Source of the DNA: Thiotrichaceae bacterium UBA973 | GTDB taxonomy: Bacteria; Pseudomonadota; Gammaproteobacteria; Eutrophobiales; Eutrophobiaceae | Length of the DNA stretch: 64,000 nucleotides | Direction: 5' to 3' | Assembly: GCA_002292815.1 (NCBI GenBank) | Contig: DBBX01000009.1 | Coordinates: 29,676-93,675 of the forward strand | Shown here: piece after piece, positions 19,649 through 28,153 of the stretch | How the letters are laid out: each line of letters begins with the position of its first letter | Position numbering within the stretch: position 1 is the first letter of the stretch | Translations under genes and position numbers: made by a program | The notes under the pieces: generated by a model | Told to the model about the DNA's origin: nothing | The model's input: only the letters and a program-made list of their open reading frames with translations | Databases searched by the model: none

Positions 19649-20134
19649 TCATGGCTCTTTGGCCTGCATGCCGACATGAAATTCTGAATAAATATAAACT
19701 GGAATTTCAAGTGAACCGAGACGTTCCTCAATTAATGGCAAGACATCATCCCATTCAAGACCACCGACACCTGTGGCAAGTCGGGGGAGGGCTAGTGAGG
19801 TTATTTCTTGTTTCTTTATAATCTTAACTAATTCGCGTAGTGCGTGATTAATATTGCTGATAGTGGCTTTCCCCGGTTTAGACCCATGGTCATAATTGCC
19901 TTCCTGAGTGAGGAGGTTGATGATACGAATATTATCTACGCCACCCCACATCCAAGCTTCTCCAGGCTTCGGATGATTTTGATGACACCAATGGTGGAAG
20001 TCTTTGTGCATAGCAGGGTAGTTTTCATGTAATGACAGTGCAAGACCTTGATTCATTGGGTCATTTGCTGCAACACCGTGAGCTATAGCTTGTGCTTTGG
20101 TTAGTAATATGTCGTCTTTAACTTGATGGATCAT
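19649..20134 (-). CDS. Macro-domain protein (ADP-ribose binding)
   Basis: A 161-residue single-domain macro protein. It shows the family start (DDILLTKAQAIAHGVAAND), the YPAMHKDFHHW stretch and the LALPRLATGVGGLEWDDV loop, which corresponds to the ligand-binding glycine-rich loop. Such proteins bind or hydrolyse ADP-ribose and its derivatives. The exact activity cannot be assigned. It is convergent with the diguanylate cyclase gene. A perfect FNR-type box lies upstream at a position suited to activating this gene. Confidence 0.82.
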   Translation of the reverse strand: MIHQVKDDILLTKAQAIAHGVAANDPMNQGLALSLHENYPAMHKDFHHWCHQNHPKPGEAWMWGGVDNIRIINLLTQEGNYDHGSKPGKATISNINHALRELVKIIKKQEITSLALPRLATGVGGLEWDDVLPLIEERLGSLEIPVYIYSEFHVGMQAKEP

Positions 20135-20199
20135 AATTATTCCTTACCTGAAATTGTTATCATTTAGCTTTACCTTATGTGCATCAATCAGTCTTCATA

Positions 20200-20213
20200 T
20201 TGATCAAAATCAA
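20200..20213. promoter_or_regulatory. FNR/Anr-type box between the macro-domain and DUF2147 genes
   Basis: TTGAT-CAAA-ATCAA matches the FNR consensus in all ten specified positions. Its centre is about 72 bases upstream of the macro-domain start. A site at -41.5 would put the transcript start near 20165, and CATAAG (minus strand, 20179-20174) sits where the -10 box is expected. A class II activated promoter toward the macro gene is therefore plausible. Confidence 0.55.
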
Positions 20214-20425
20214 AAGTATTGAAATTAGTTAAAAATAACAGTCACATAGATATTTACCAACGGAATTAGTATTCAGATAATATACGTATCTTCTAATCGA
20301 TTTGGTTTGAGGATGCCTTTGGAGACTCGACCGGCATCTTCTATTATATTCACCAGATGATTATTTGCTTCCATCAAAATAAATTAAATAATTTTAGAAT
20401 AGATTTCTATTTAAGGTGCTTACAT

Positions 20426-20854
20426 ATGTTTATAAACATAATTAAAGGTTTTGCCATGAGCCTAATTATGATGCAGTCAGTATTTGCAAATGAACAGGCA
20501 ATTATTGGTAGCTGGATTAATGCTAAGGGGGATGGAATTATCGAGATTACTTTAGCGCATACTGAATATATCGGCACTATTATTGGTACACCAGATCCAA
20601 TACATAATGGCCGCAAGGATAGTCAGAACCCGGATCAAAAGTTAAGAGACAGATTTTTGCAGGGTCTGACCATTCTTGAAGGTTTTAGCTATCAAGAGGA
20701 GAACTTATGGAGTGGTGGTACTATCTATGACCCTAATAGTGGTAAAACTTATAAATGCAAACTATCACTAAATGATGATGGTACATTAAAGGTAAGAGGC
20801 TATGTCGGGGTATCGTTGTTTGGTAGAACAGAAGTCTGGAAACGTCAGGAATAG
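20426..20854 (+). CDS. DUF2147 secreted protein
   Basis: A 142-residue exported protein of unknown function. The start at 20426 is chosen because AAGGTG precedes it and because it gives a compact signal peptide ending at SVFA-NEQ. An earlier in-frame ATG adds a non-signal-like lead. DUF2147 features are IIGSWINAKGDGIIEI, NPDQKLRDRFLQGLTIL, the GGTIYDPNSGKTYKCKLSL block and RGYVGVSLFGRTEVWKR. It is followed 17 bases later by an SDR gene and is likely cotranscribed with it. Confidence 0.85.
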   Translation: MFINIIKGFAMSLIMMQSVFANEQAIIGSWINAKGDGIIEITLAHTEYIGTIIGTPDPIHNGRKDSQNPDQKLRDRFLQGLTILEGFSYQEENLWSGGTIYDPNSGKTYKCKLSLNDDGTLKVRGYVGVSLFGRTEVWKRQE

Positions 20855-20871
20855 ATGGTAATGGAAGTTTT

Positions 20872-21666
20872 ATGAGAAATTTGAAAGAGGCTTATGGAGA
20901 TTGGGCACTGATAACAGGCGCATCTTCTGGTATTGGCGAAGTGTTCAGTCGTAAATTAGCGGCAGCAGGGATGAACGTGGTATTGGTAGCCAGACGAAAA
21001 GAAAGATTAGACAAGATCGCAAAAGAATTAATTGATGAGCATAACATCCATGCCCGTGTGGTTTGTGCAGATTTATCAGATGAAAATGAAACTAAAGGTG
21101 TTGTTAGCGCAGTAGATGATCTGGAAATAGGTCTCTTGGTAAATAATGCGGGGATACTGAATACAGGTAATTTTCTTGATAGTAATCTGGAAGATGAAAT
21201 TCGGTTAATCGATACAAATTGTAAATCATATATTATTTTGACGCATGGCCTCGGTAATAAAATGAAGGAGCGAAATAAAGGAGCACTGATATTTTTAGCT
21301 TCTCTAACGGCGGTATCTGCTATTTCCCGCTGGGCTAACTATGCCGCATCGAAAGGCTTTGATTTGCAGTTCGCTGAGGCAATCGATGCCGAACTAAAGG
21401 ACTTTAATATTGATGTTATGGCTTTGTGTCCGGGGCTCACACATACTGAATTAGTGAAAATATCTAAATTTAATAATCCAATGACAATGGATGCCGAGGT
21501 TGTCGTTGATATAGCCTTAAAGAAACTAGGTAAAACCAATCTGGTCGTGCCGGGGGTAGTGAATAAGATTAATTTCTTTTCGACACGATTGAATGCGCGC
21601 TTTATGAACACCAAAATATTCTCTGCAGTTGTAAAATCCACTCAGGAATTAGAGCTTAAAAAATAA
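20872..21666 (+). CDS. Short-chain dehydrogenase/reductase
   Basis: A classical SDR of 264 residues. The cofactor loop TGASSGIGE starts at residue 15, with the NNAG motif in VNNAGILNTG and catalytic Tyr157-x3-Lys161 (YAASK). An Arg-rich segment after the second strand (ARRKERL) suggests NADPH preference. It resembles the DltE/YqjQ-like SDRs. The substrate is unknown. It is in the same direction as and adjacent to the DUF2147 gene. Confidence 0.92.
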   Translation: MRNLKEAYGDWALITGASSGIGEVFSRKLAAAGMNVVLVARRKERLDKIAKELIDEHNIHARVVCADLSDENETKGVVSAVDDLEIGLLVNNAGILNTGNFLDSNLEDEIRLIDTNCKSYIILTHGLGNKMKERNKGALIFLASLTAVSAISRWANYAASKGFDLQFAEAIDAELKDFNIDVMALCPGLTHTELVKISKFNNPMTMDAEVVVDIALKKLGKTNLVVPGVVNKINFFSTRLNARFMNTKIFSAVVKSTQELELKK

Positions 21667-21806
21667 GTTTCTGTATTTATTGTGAATTTTCTTTTTTGGA
21701 ATAATTCTTGTCATTTAGTACCGATCAGTCCAATATAGCAGATAACAAGTTTTGGTTGTTTTGACAATCATAATAAAAAGCTAAATTTATTAGAGGAATT
21801 AGTAAA

Positions 21807-22346
21807 ATGAAATTTGAACTGTATACAAAAGATAATGCGCCTGAAGAAAGTAAACCATTATTAGAAGACTCACTAAAAGCATTTGGTTTCGTTCCAAATC
21901 TACATGGTGTTATGGCAGAAGTGCCTGGTTTGTTATCAACCTATAAAGATCTTCATAATAAATTCCAGGCAACAAGTTTTGATGCAGAAGAATTAACAGT
22001 GGTATGGCAGACGATTAATGTTGAGCATGATTGTCATTATTGTGTACCTGCACATACAGGTATTGCCCATATGATGAAAGTTGACGCTGCAATAATTGAT
22101 GCGCTTGAGAATAAATCGGAATTACCAACAAATAAATTACAAAAACTTCATGAAACAACATTAGCACTAGTACGTAATAGAGGGCGTTTAAGTCAGTCAG
22201 AGCAAACAGCGTTTTTTGAAGCAGGTTATGAAAAGCGTAACTTGTTGGAAATCATATTGGGCATCTCTCAAAAGGTTATGAGTAACTATGTGAATCATTT
22301 AGCAGAAACACCAGTAGATGAGCCTTTTCTACAATTTGTAAAATAA
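21807..22346 (+). CDS. Carboxymuconolactone decarboxylase/AhpD-like protein
   Basis: A 179-residue all-helical protein with the AhpD-type redox motif C76-x2-C79-x3-H83 (CHYCVPAH). It resembles peroxidase-related CMD proteins that support alkylhydroperoxide reduction or related thiol chemistry. The start is preceded by a GAGGAA-like ribosome site. It has its own intergenic space on both sides, so it may be a single-gene unit with an antioxidant role. Confidence 0.88.
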   Translation: MKFELYTKDNAPEESKPLLEDSLKAFGFVPNLHGVMAEVPGLLSTYKDLHNKFQATSFDAEELTVVWQTINVEHDCHYCVPAHTGIAHMMKVDAAIIDALENKSELPTNKLQKLHETTLALVRNRGRLSQSEQTAFFEAGYEKRNLLEIILGISQKVMSNYVNHLAETPVDEPFLQFVK

Positions 22347-22603
22347 ATTAGTCAGTTAGAAAGTAATGCTATGTGAATGTAAATATTTAACGAGGTGACA
22401 TACCCCTCGCTGTTATTTGTATCATTCAACATTGTTTGTGCACCGTTAAAATGCTGAATGCACCAAAAGTGAGAAATAAACGCAAGCTTAGTCAACTGGT
22501 AAAAAACAAAACTGTTATAAATTACTGTTTTAAGTTGTTATTTTAAATTTAATAGCTTGAGTGAATATTGGCATATGTTTTGCTCTATATTTATATGAGA
22601 GTT

Positions 22604-22714
22604 TGATTTTCTAAGTGTAAAATATAGATATATTTTTATATTGATTAACATCTGACTTCAATAATCATTTCTACCCCTAAACCTAGACGGAGGTTCCCCC
22701 CTCCGTCCTTTTTT
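22604..22714 (+). ncRNA. Candidate small RNA ending at an orphan terminator
   Basis: A promoter-like TTGGCA-N18-TATATG at 22568-22597 would start transcription near 22604, and the strong terminator at 22686 would end it after about 110 nt. No reading frame of note is inside. The start is inferred. The alternative is a long 3' untranslated region of the AhpD-like gene. Confidence 0.22.
22686..22714 (+). terminator. Strong intrinsic terminator without an adjacent gene
   Basis: GACGGAGG and CCTCCGTC form a perfect 8-bp G/C-rich stem around a TTCCCC loop, followed by CTTTTTT. It precedes the TlpA-like gene by about 65 bases and follows no gene closely. Confidence 0.85.
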
Positions 22715-22777
22715 GTGCGATGGAAGAAATCGTTATGGTAGACTAACTGCTCTAGTCATAAATATTATCTATTTAAC

Positions 22778-23335
22778 ATGTTTAGCAAGATGCCTCATTT
22801 AGTTATAGCATTAATCATGTTATCACTGTCGTATGCTATAAACTCAGCAACGTTAGACACCTTGATTGAAGGACTGGACGGTAAGCAACACGCCTTGAGT
22901 AATTATATTGGCAAGGGAAAATGGGTTGTTGTAAACGTGTGGGGAACCGATTGTCCCTACTGTAGAGCAGAACTAGATGCGTTGATTGATTTTCACGATC
23001 TCCATCAAGATAAAGATGCCATTGTTGTTGGGCTCACGCTAGATTGGCCTACCTTTGATTTTCCGGACAAGGCAGAACTGAGTGAATTCGCTTTAGATTA
23101 TTTCATTGAGTACCCATTGATGATGGTTAATGCCAAACTGGCTGGAGAAGTAGTAGGCAAAGAAGTTAATATGATTCCATTAACATTCTTTTATAACCCT
23201 AAAGGTGATTTGGTATTACGCCTGAACGGTGTTGTGACAAGCGCGCAACTAGAAAAGATAATTAAGGATGATAAAGTGCGTTATCAAGTCGAGTGGGCTG
23301 ATGACGTGCCGCCTGAATTTATGCCTAAGAAATAG
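22778..23335 (+). CDS. TlpA-like periplasmic thioredoxin-fold protein
   Basis: A 185-residue exported thiol-disulfide protein. The N-terminal signal (residues 1-23) ends near INSA. The thioredoxin fold follows, with active site C59-P-Y-C62 in WGTDCPYCRAEL. The cis-Pro loop is MIPLTFFYN. CPYC is close to glutaredoxin and DsbA-type (CPHC) sequences, which tend to be more oxidising than CGPC. A role in cytochrome c maturation or periplasmic thiol reduction is possible but unproven. No ccm or dsb genes are adjacent. Confidence 0.85.
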   Translation: MFSKMPHLVIALIMLSLSYAINSATLDTLIEGLDGKQHALSNYIGKGKWVVVNVWGTDCPYCRAELDALIDFHDLHQDKDAIVVGLTLDWPTFDFPDKAELSEFALDYFIEYPLMMVNAKLAGEVVGKEVNMIPLTFFYNPKGDLVLRLNGVVTSAQLEKIIKDDKVRYQVEWADDVPPEFMPKK

Positions 23336-23362
23336 TTTTAGGGAAATAGTCTATAGACTCTA

Positions 23363-23602
23363 TTATTTATCTTCCTCGTCTACAATCTCGCCTTCAATAA
23401 GATTCCCTTCTTGTTTTCTTTCACTCTTCCAATTTGCAAGAATAATGGCTAGCAAGCCAAGGATTAGCTCGTCAATAAAAGGAATGAAGTCTGGTATGAA
23501 GAGGTCAAGGGTAAATAAACCGATCACAATTAAAAACAGGTTTTTAAATTTCAATTGATCGGCAAATGCAAAAAACAGGGTTATTAGTACTCGTGGGTTC
23601 AT
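23363..23602 (-). CDS. DUF6116-like small membrane protein
   Basis: A 79-residue protein beginning MNPRVLITLFFAFADQLKFKN. It has two hydrophobic segments (about 22-35 and 43-57), with the proline/acidic motif DFIPFIDELILG between them, and a strongly acidic C-terminus. This matches the small conserved membrane family annotated DUF6116. Function is unknown. It is convergent with the TlpA-like gene and divergent from the Ada-like gene. Confidence 0.7.
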   Translation of the reverse strand: MNPRVLITLFFAFADQLKFKNLFLIVIGLFTLDLFIPDFIPFIDELILGLLAIILANWKSERKQEGNLIEGEIVDEEDK

Positions 23603-23665
23603 TCATTCATTATAACAGCAAGATTCGGGTGGGTTGATCATGTTTGTCATGATAAATTCTTTATT

Positions 23666-24502
23666 ATGAGTTCTAAAGCGAGTAGTTACAGGCAAATGGC
23701 TGAGGTGATTGATTACTTGAGTCAGCATTATGCTGAGCAGCCTACGCTAGAACAAATGGCCTCTGTTGCAGGATTAAGTCCGTATCATTTCCAGCGTAAA
23801 TTTAGAGCTTGGGTCGGTGTGACACCAAAATCCTTTATACAATATCTGACTTTTGATAATGCTAAAGAGTTGTTGAGTAAAGGTAAGAGTGTTTTAGATG
23901 TGACCGATGAAATCGGTTTGTCGAGCCCGTCGCGGTTGCATGATATTTGCCTCAAGATTGAGGCTGCATCTCCCGGTGAAATAAAATGTGGTGGTCAAGG
24001 TCTTGCCATCGATTATGGGTTTGGTTTCACTCCTTTTGGAGAGTGTCTGGTTGCAAGTTCGCCGAGAGGAATTGTTAAGTTAGTGTTTGTAGCTGCTAGT
24101 GAAAGAGATCAGGCTGCCAGTAAATTGCTATTCGAGTGGCCTCAAGCAAGTTTCAGGCGTAATGATCAAATCGCGATAAATTTAATAGAAAAAATATTTA
24201 ACTATGAAAACAATGAAACTCTGGCATTGAGTGCCTATGTGAAAGGAACTCAATTTCAATTGCGGGTCTGGAGTGCGCTGTTAAAAACAGCACCAGGAGA
24301 ATTAATAAGCTATGGTCAACTAGCTCAAAGTATTGGTAAACCTAGGGCATCAAGAGCAGTAGGCACAGCTGTTAGTACAAACACGCTAGGTTATTTAATA
24401 CCTTGTCACCGTGTGATTCGTGGAACTGGTGTTATTGGCCATTATCGTTGGGGTGCTGGTCGAAAGCGGGTCATGATTGCCTATGAGGCTATCCGAAATT
24501 AA
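23666..24502 (+). CDS. AraC-type regulator fused to O6-methylguanine-DNA methyltransferase (Ada-like)
   Basis: A 278-residue two-domain protein. An AraC-type helix-turn-helix (about residues 8-100, LEQMASVAGLSPYHFQRKF) precedes a methyltransferase domain with acceptor Cys247 in PCHRVI. It repairs O6-alkylguanine by suicide transfer. The N-terminal Ada zinc domain that senses methylphosphotriesters is absent, so the classic Ada activation mechanism should not operate. This is the shorter Ada-like architecture known from other proteobacteria. It stands alone. Confidence 0.93.
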   Translation: MSSKASSYRQMAEVIDYLSQHYAEQPTLEQMASVAGLSPYHFQRKFRAWVGVTPKSFIQYLTFDNAKELLSKGKSVLDVTDEIGLSSPSRLHDICLKIEAASPGEIKCGGQGLAIDYGFGFTPFGECLVASSPRGIVKLVFVAASERDQAASKLLFEWPQASFRRNDQIAINLIEKIFNYENNETLALSAYVKGTQFQLRVWSALLKTAPGELISYGQLAQSIGKPRASRAVGTAVSTNTLGYLIPCHRVIRGTGVIGHYRWGAGRKRVMIAYEAIRN

Positions 24503-24587
24503 TTATGGGTACACATCACAGTTTCTTTATTTTAGATAAATAAAGGCTACACTAATCAATACGGAATATTTTATTGAGGTGAAAATC

Positions 24588-24884
24588 ATGCCATGGAATA
24601 GAGTGACATTTACCAGCAAGCAAATTGAAGAAGATGACATATTGATTGAAATGGAAGATCAATTTGAAAAAATCTTCATGGAAGCTGAAGGGCCATCAGA
24701 TATGGCTGTTTTTTCAGACAATGACTATACCGATGATACGATTTCGTTTTACTTTACCCCTGGATGTGAACCTAACTGTGAAAATATGATTGTAATTTTC
24801 GATGGCGAGGATTGTGAGCCACCAAACATAGAGAAAGTCTTTTTGTTAGCTGGTAACGATGATGCGATGGATTTGTTATCGTAG
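24588..24884 (+). CDS. Small acidic hypothetical protein
   Basis: A 98-residue, strongly acidic protein starting MPWNRVTFTSK. The ATG is chosen because GAGGTG lies six bases upstream. A GTG nine bases earlier would overlap that ribosome site. Three cysteines occur in the second half (GCEPNCEN and DCEPP). I do not recognise a family. It precedes a small CPxC protein gene and may be cotranscribed with it. Confidence 0.6.
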   Translation: MPWNRVTFTSKQIEEDDILIEMEDQFEKIFMEAEGPSDMAVFSDNDYTDDTISFYFTPGCEPNCENMIVIFDGEDCEPPNIEKVFLLAGNDDAMDLLS

Positions 24885-24911
24885 GTTATAGATTTTAAAT
24901 AATTTCTGCTC

Positions 24912-24925
24912 TTGATTTTTATCAA
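24912..24925. promoter_or_regulatory. FNR/Anr-type box upstream of a small CPVC protein
   Basis: TTGAT-TTTT-ATCAA is a perfect match to the FNR consensus. Its centre lies only about 27 bases before the next ATG (24946). That is too close for class II activation of that start, so it would act as a repressor site, or the start is further downstream. Confidence 0.4.
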
Positions 24926-24945
24926 ATTATCCTCATGTAGAGAAC

Positions 24946-25125
24946 ATGAATGTTGAACCTACAATTCCATGCCCCGTTTGCAACGCACCGATATTTATAA
25001 GGCAGATTGATTTACCTACAGGTGACATTGCCCGTGTTTATGCAGAGCCTTTGTCTCTTGATGATGAAGTTTTTACGTTTCATCAGCACCAGATGGGCGA
25101 TGTAGAAACCTCATCAATGCATTAA
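24946..25125 (+). CDS. Small CPVC-motif protein (59 residues)
   Basis: The frame reads MNVEPTIPCPVCNAPIFI, then IDLPTGDIARVYAEPLSLDD, and ends SSMH. A single CPVC near the start looks like half a zinc ribbon or a redox pair, and the rest is acidic. The composition looks coding, but the ribosome site is weak (AGAG). It lies between the acidic protein gene and tRNA-Cys. No family is recognised. Confidence 0.45.
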   Translation: MNVEPTIPCPVCNAPIFIRQIDLPTGDIARVYAEPLSLDDEVFTFHQHQMGDVETSSMH

Positions 25126-25154
25126 TAATTTCCACAACTATTAAATAGATCAAT

Positions 25155-25229
25155 GGCTGGGTGGCAGAACATCTTATGCAGCGGTGTGCAAAGCCGTCTA
25201 TGTTGGTTCGAATCCAACCCCAGCCTCCA
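25155..25229 (+). tRNA. tRNA-Cys (GCA)
   Basis: A 75-base cloverleaf. The 7-bp acceptor stem GGCTGGG/CCCAGCC is followed by TCCA with an encoded CCA. The anticodon arm is GCGGT-GTGCAAA-GCCGT with anticodon GCA, and the T arm is GTTGG-TTCGAAT-CCAAC. The D arm is short, as in E. coli tRNA-Cys. It stands alone, and no integrase lies beside it. Confidence 0.95.
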
Positions 25230-25250
25230 ATTTTCGTTTACTTGATATGA

Positions 25251-25688
25251 TTACTTTGCACTTTTTGAAATCCAGTTCTTGTCTGCACTCTTAATGTTCC
25301 CAGGAACATCTTTTAACCAGCTATTTCTAACACCCAAGCTGTAATTCAGATAGAGTTTTCCATCGACAATTGTAAAGGCTTCTGGGTCAGAGGAAACAAC
25401 AAAGCCATTGGCCATGCCATAGGCACAGTAGCCACCATATTCAGGGGAGAATTTTTCGGGGTTACCATCAAATAACTCTTTATTCGTTCTAGATGAGAAA
25501 TGCCATGTTGCGCCATTATGTACTGTTGTGATGTCAGAAGTACCTTTAACGGCTCGTTCTTCGTTGAAATAAGCAACAGGATCATATCCACGAAGAGCCC
25601 CTGATTCTGTCTGGAAAGTTGGTTTCGATGTTATGCTGGTGCAAGCGGCAAGGATAGCTACTAATGATATAAGTGCGAGGGTCCGCAT
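25251..25688 (-). CDS. YHS-domain lipoprotein
   Basis: A 145-residue lipoprotein with lipobox LAAC (Cys16) and a YHS-type domain. GYDPVAYF, the TWHFSSRTNKELFDGNPEKFSPEYGGYCAYGMA core and YLNYSLGVRNSWLKD are characteristic. The Cys/Tyr/His cluster suggests metal binding. Similar proteins sit beside copper or redox genes, but none is adjacent here. It is divergent from the RND exporter operon across about 290 bases, which may contain promoters for both. Confidence 0.88.
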   Translation of the reverse strand: MRTLALISLVAILAACTSITSKPTFQTESGALRGYDPVAYFNEERAVKGTSDITTVHNGATWHFSSRTNKELFDGNPEKFSPEYGGYCAYGMANGFVVSSDPEAFTIVDGKLYLNYSLGVRNSWLKDVPGNIKSADKNWISKSAK

Positions 25689-25979
25689 AATATTCTCCTG
25701 ATATTAATTAAATATTCTTGCTAGAGAGGAATGTCTTATTTTGTAAATAGCACGCCTGAAAGCATTCTGCTGTAGCAGGTGCTTTCAATTATTGTGCGAC
25801 TATTCTCCGAATATTTAGTTCAGGATTATTGGGGTATTTTGGGACGACCTCTTTTTTTGAAGTTCATCAGGGTTTATAGAACTATCATTGCTAATCTGGG
25901 TCGAAAGTCAGCTGTCGCATGGTTAATTAACTCAGTAACATTAATTTTAAATACTAAATTGGGAGGCTAACGAACAATA

Positions 25980-28152
25980 ATGAGTTCTGTACCACACCCT
26001 TCTGTATTAGTGCTGGTACTGGTCAGTATTGTTATCTGTCTCTATGGACTCACAGGATTGAAAACTAACGCAGATTATCGGGTCTATTTTGATAAAGAGG
26101 ATCCATTACTGCAGAAAGATAATCAGATAGGCGAACAATACGCGCAGTTAGACTCGTTGATCTTAATCATCTCAAGGGAAGATGGGACCTTACTCGAACC
26201 AGATTTGATTAATATTTATACTGGTTTTGAAAAACAACTTTTAAATATTAGATATATTGAACGTGTTACAGCATTTTTTCAGTTTCTTGATGATGAATCT
26301 TTAGTCACTAATGACAATCAAGAACCGGAAGACTTGTTACATCGATTGCGCACTCATTCACGCGGCACCAACTTAATTACCGCAGATGGCCGTTACGGGT
26401 TGTTAAATATCGGGGTGTCATTTCCTGGTGAAAATACAGCTAAAGAAGTAAAACAATTCATGACTGAAGTTAAATCAGTGGCAGATAGACAGTTCAAACC
26501 AAAGAATCTGAATATTGCAGTAAACTACTCTGGGACGCTTGCTTTAAATGAAGCCTATATTGATGTAGTCCGCCATGATTTGAAACGGTTTGTTCCCTGT
26601 TTATTTTCAATATTTTTCATCTGCTTGTTCGCATTCTTTCGTAGTTGGCCGATTACATTTTTGTTAATAGGGACAGCCTTGTTGTCAGCGATATCTGCCT
26701 TTGGTGTAGCCGGCTGGTTGCATTGGGAGCTAGCTGCAATTAATGCCTTCACGCCAATAATTATTATGAGTTTAAATATTGCCACGTCTATGCACGTTGT
26801 GGTGAATTACTTTCGTCATGTTTCCGATGGACATTCTCGAGCGGATGCTATGGCTGAAAGCATTCACTATAATTTTACGGCGCTTACACTGAGTAAAATC
26901 ACAACAGCCGCTGGTTTTTTATTGTTGGCATTTAGTCCCTCGCCACCGGTCAATGTGGTTGGCTATGTCGTTGCGACAGGGATGATTATCTCTTATATTT
27001 TGTGTCTAACGGTTCTTCGTTGCCAATTACCAAAACTTAAATTGACATCTGAGCAGGCCAAACGAGTGGTAGAACGTTTCTCTTTGCTTAATTTAGGAAC
27101 CATGACGCTAAGATATAGTAATAAAATACTGATGCTTTCAGGCGTCATTGTCGTCCTTGGATTGATTTCGATATTGCAACTTAAGATCAATGACAATGTT
27201 TATGAATATTTTCCTGAAGACCATAGCTTTCGACAAGGCACAAAGCTTATTGATGATCACTTTGATGGTAGTGTCCGCTTGCTCTATTCGGTGGACAGTC
27301 GAAAACCGTTTGGCATATTAGAATCTGATTATACCAAACGATTAACTGCTTTTTACTGATTGGCTGCGTGAACAAGAGATTGTCTCACGAGTCGATGATA
27401 TGTTGTCTCTCGCTACTAGAAAAGGTGTTCGGATCGATACTATACAGCCTGTATTTGAGATAAATTCGCCGAGCATGTTTGGATTGGAACAAGATATAAC
27501 GAGAAATTATCAAGCAATAAAAGTCTCTATTTTTTTTAAAGCAGTAACGGCTCAAGAACTAATAGCATTTGATTCAAAGGTTAAATCCTGGCTTGATAAT
27601 AATATTACGCCTTATAGCTACGAGGGTGGTGTAGGTCCTGATATTCTTTTTGCAAAACTAGGTGAACGAAATGCAAGAAGTATGTTTTTCTCCCTCGGTC
27701 TGGCATTAGTTGTCATTGCATTAATAATAGGCGGGCTGCTACGGTCCTGGTCGGCAACTTTAATCGGCTTAATCTGTAATTTATTACCAGTAGTAACGGT
27801 GTTTGCTTTATGGTCACTTATAGGTGGCTATATCAGTCTGGGTAGTGCCATGGTAATGGGTATGATTATGGGTATCATCGTTGATGACACGCTGCACATG
27901 CTATTGAAATATCCACGTACTTTAAATGCAACTGTTACAAGTTCGGTGCTTACGCTATATGAAAAAGTTTGCCCGGCTATTCTGATTACCAGCGTTACAT
28001 TAGCTGCCGGTTTGTTTATCGGTATATTTTCAGGCTTTCGTCCGATATATGAATTAAGCCTGCTTTCGCTCTCTATTATATTAGTAGCGATGCTGGCAGA
28101 TCTCTTTTTACTTCCCGCATTGCTGCACGTAATGAAATTCAAGCGAGCATGA
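25980..28152 (+). pseudogene. RND-superfamily (MMPL-type) exporter, frame interrupted by a one-base shift
   Basis: The product would be about 724 residues in the usual two-fold RND layout. There is an N-terminal helix (about 8-25), a periplasmic loop starting LKTNADYRVYF, and a helix bundle (about 208-345). A second helix/loop repeat begins at about 383 (LKINDNVYEYFPEDHSFRQG), and the last bundle follows. The frame stops at 27359. It resumes without loss of similarity in the next frame (TDWLREQEIVSRVDDML). The switch must lie between 27346 and 27356, where a T5 tract sits, and removing one T restores the protein. It may be a true mutation or an assembly error. The operon continues with a diiron protein and a KAS III protein. 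Confidence 0.85.
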
Positions 28153-28153
28153 T

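Larger units (their letters stand above)
22347..22777. other. Intergenic region with an orphan strong terminator
   Basis: No reading frame is credible here. A small CGAGG/CCTCG stem (22391-22409) may end the AhpD-like transcript. A much stronger terminator at 22686-22714 lies about 340 bases downstream of that gene, with a promoter-like TTGGCA-N18-TATATG (22568-22597) ahead of it. This suggests a small RNA (listed separately as a candidate). Confidence 0.45.

Noticed and set aside
20312..20338. GATGCC/GGCATC stem as a terminator
   Set aside because: Only six base pairs around a 15-base loop and a weak T-tract, so not convincing.
25155..25229. tRNA-Cys as a site of island integration
   Set aside because: No integrase, no direct repeat of the tRNA 3' end in the window and no phage genes beside it, so no evidence of integration.
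25779..25970. 63-codon frame (GTG start) just upstream of the RND exporter
   Set aside because: No ribosome site, no recognisable family, and it runs into the exporter's GGAGG. It is most likely a chance frame in the intergenic DNA.
26156..26169. TTGAT-CTTA-ATCAT near-FNR match
   Set aside because: It lies inside the exporter coding sequence, where a one-mismatch site is expected by chance.
27346..27359. Programmed +1 frameshift in the RND exporter
   Set aside because: No prfB-like slippery codon/Shine-Dalgarno arrangement. TTT-TAC-TGA does not allow good re-pairing. A plain indel is more likely.
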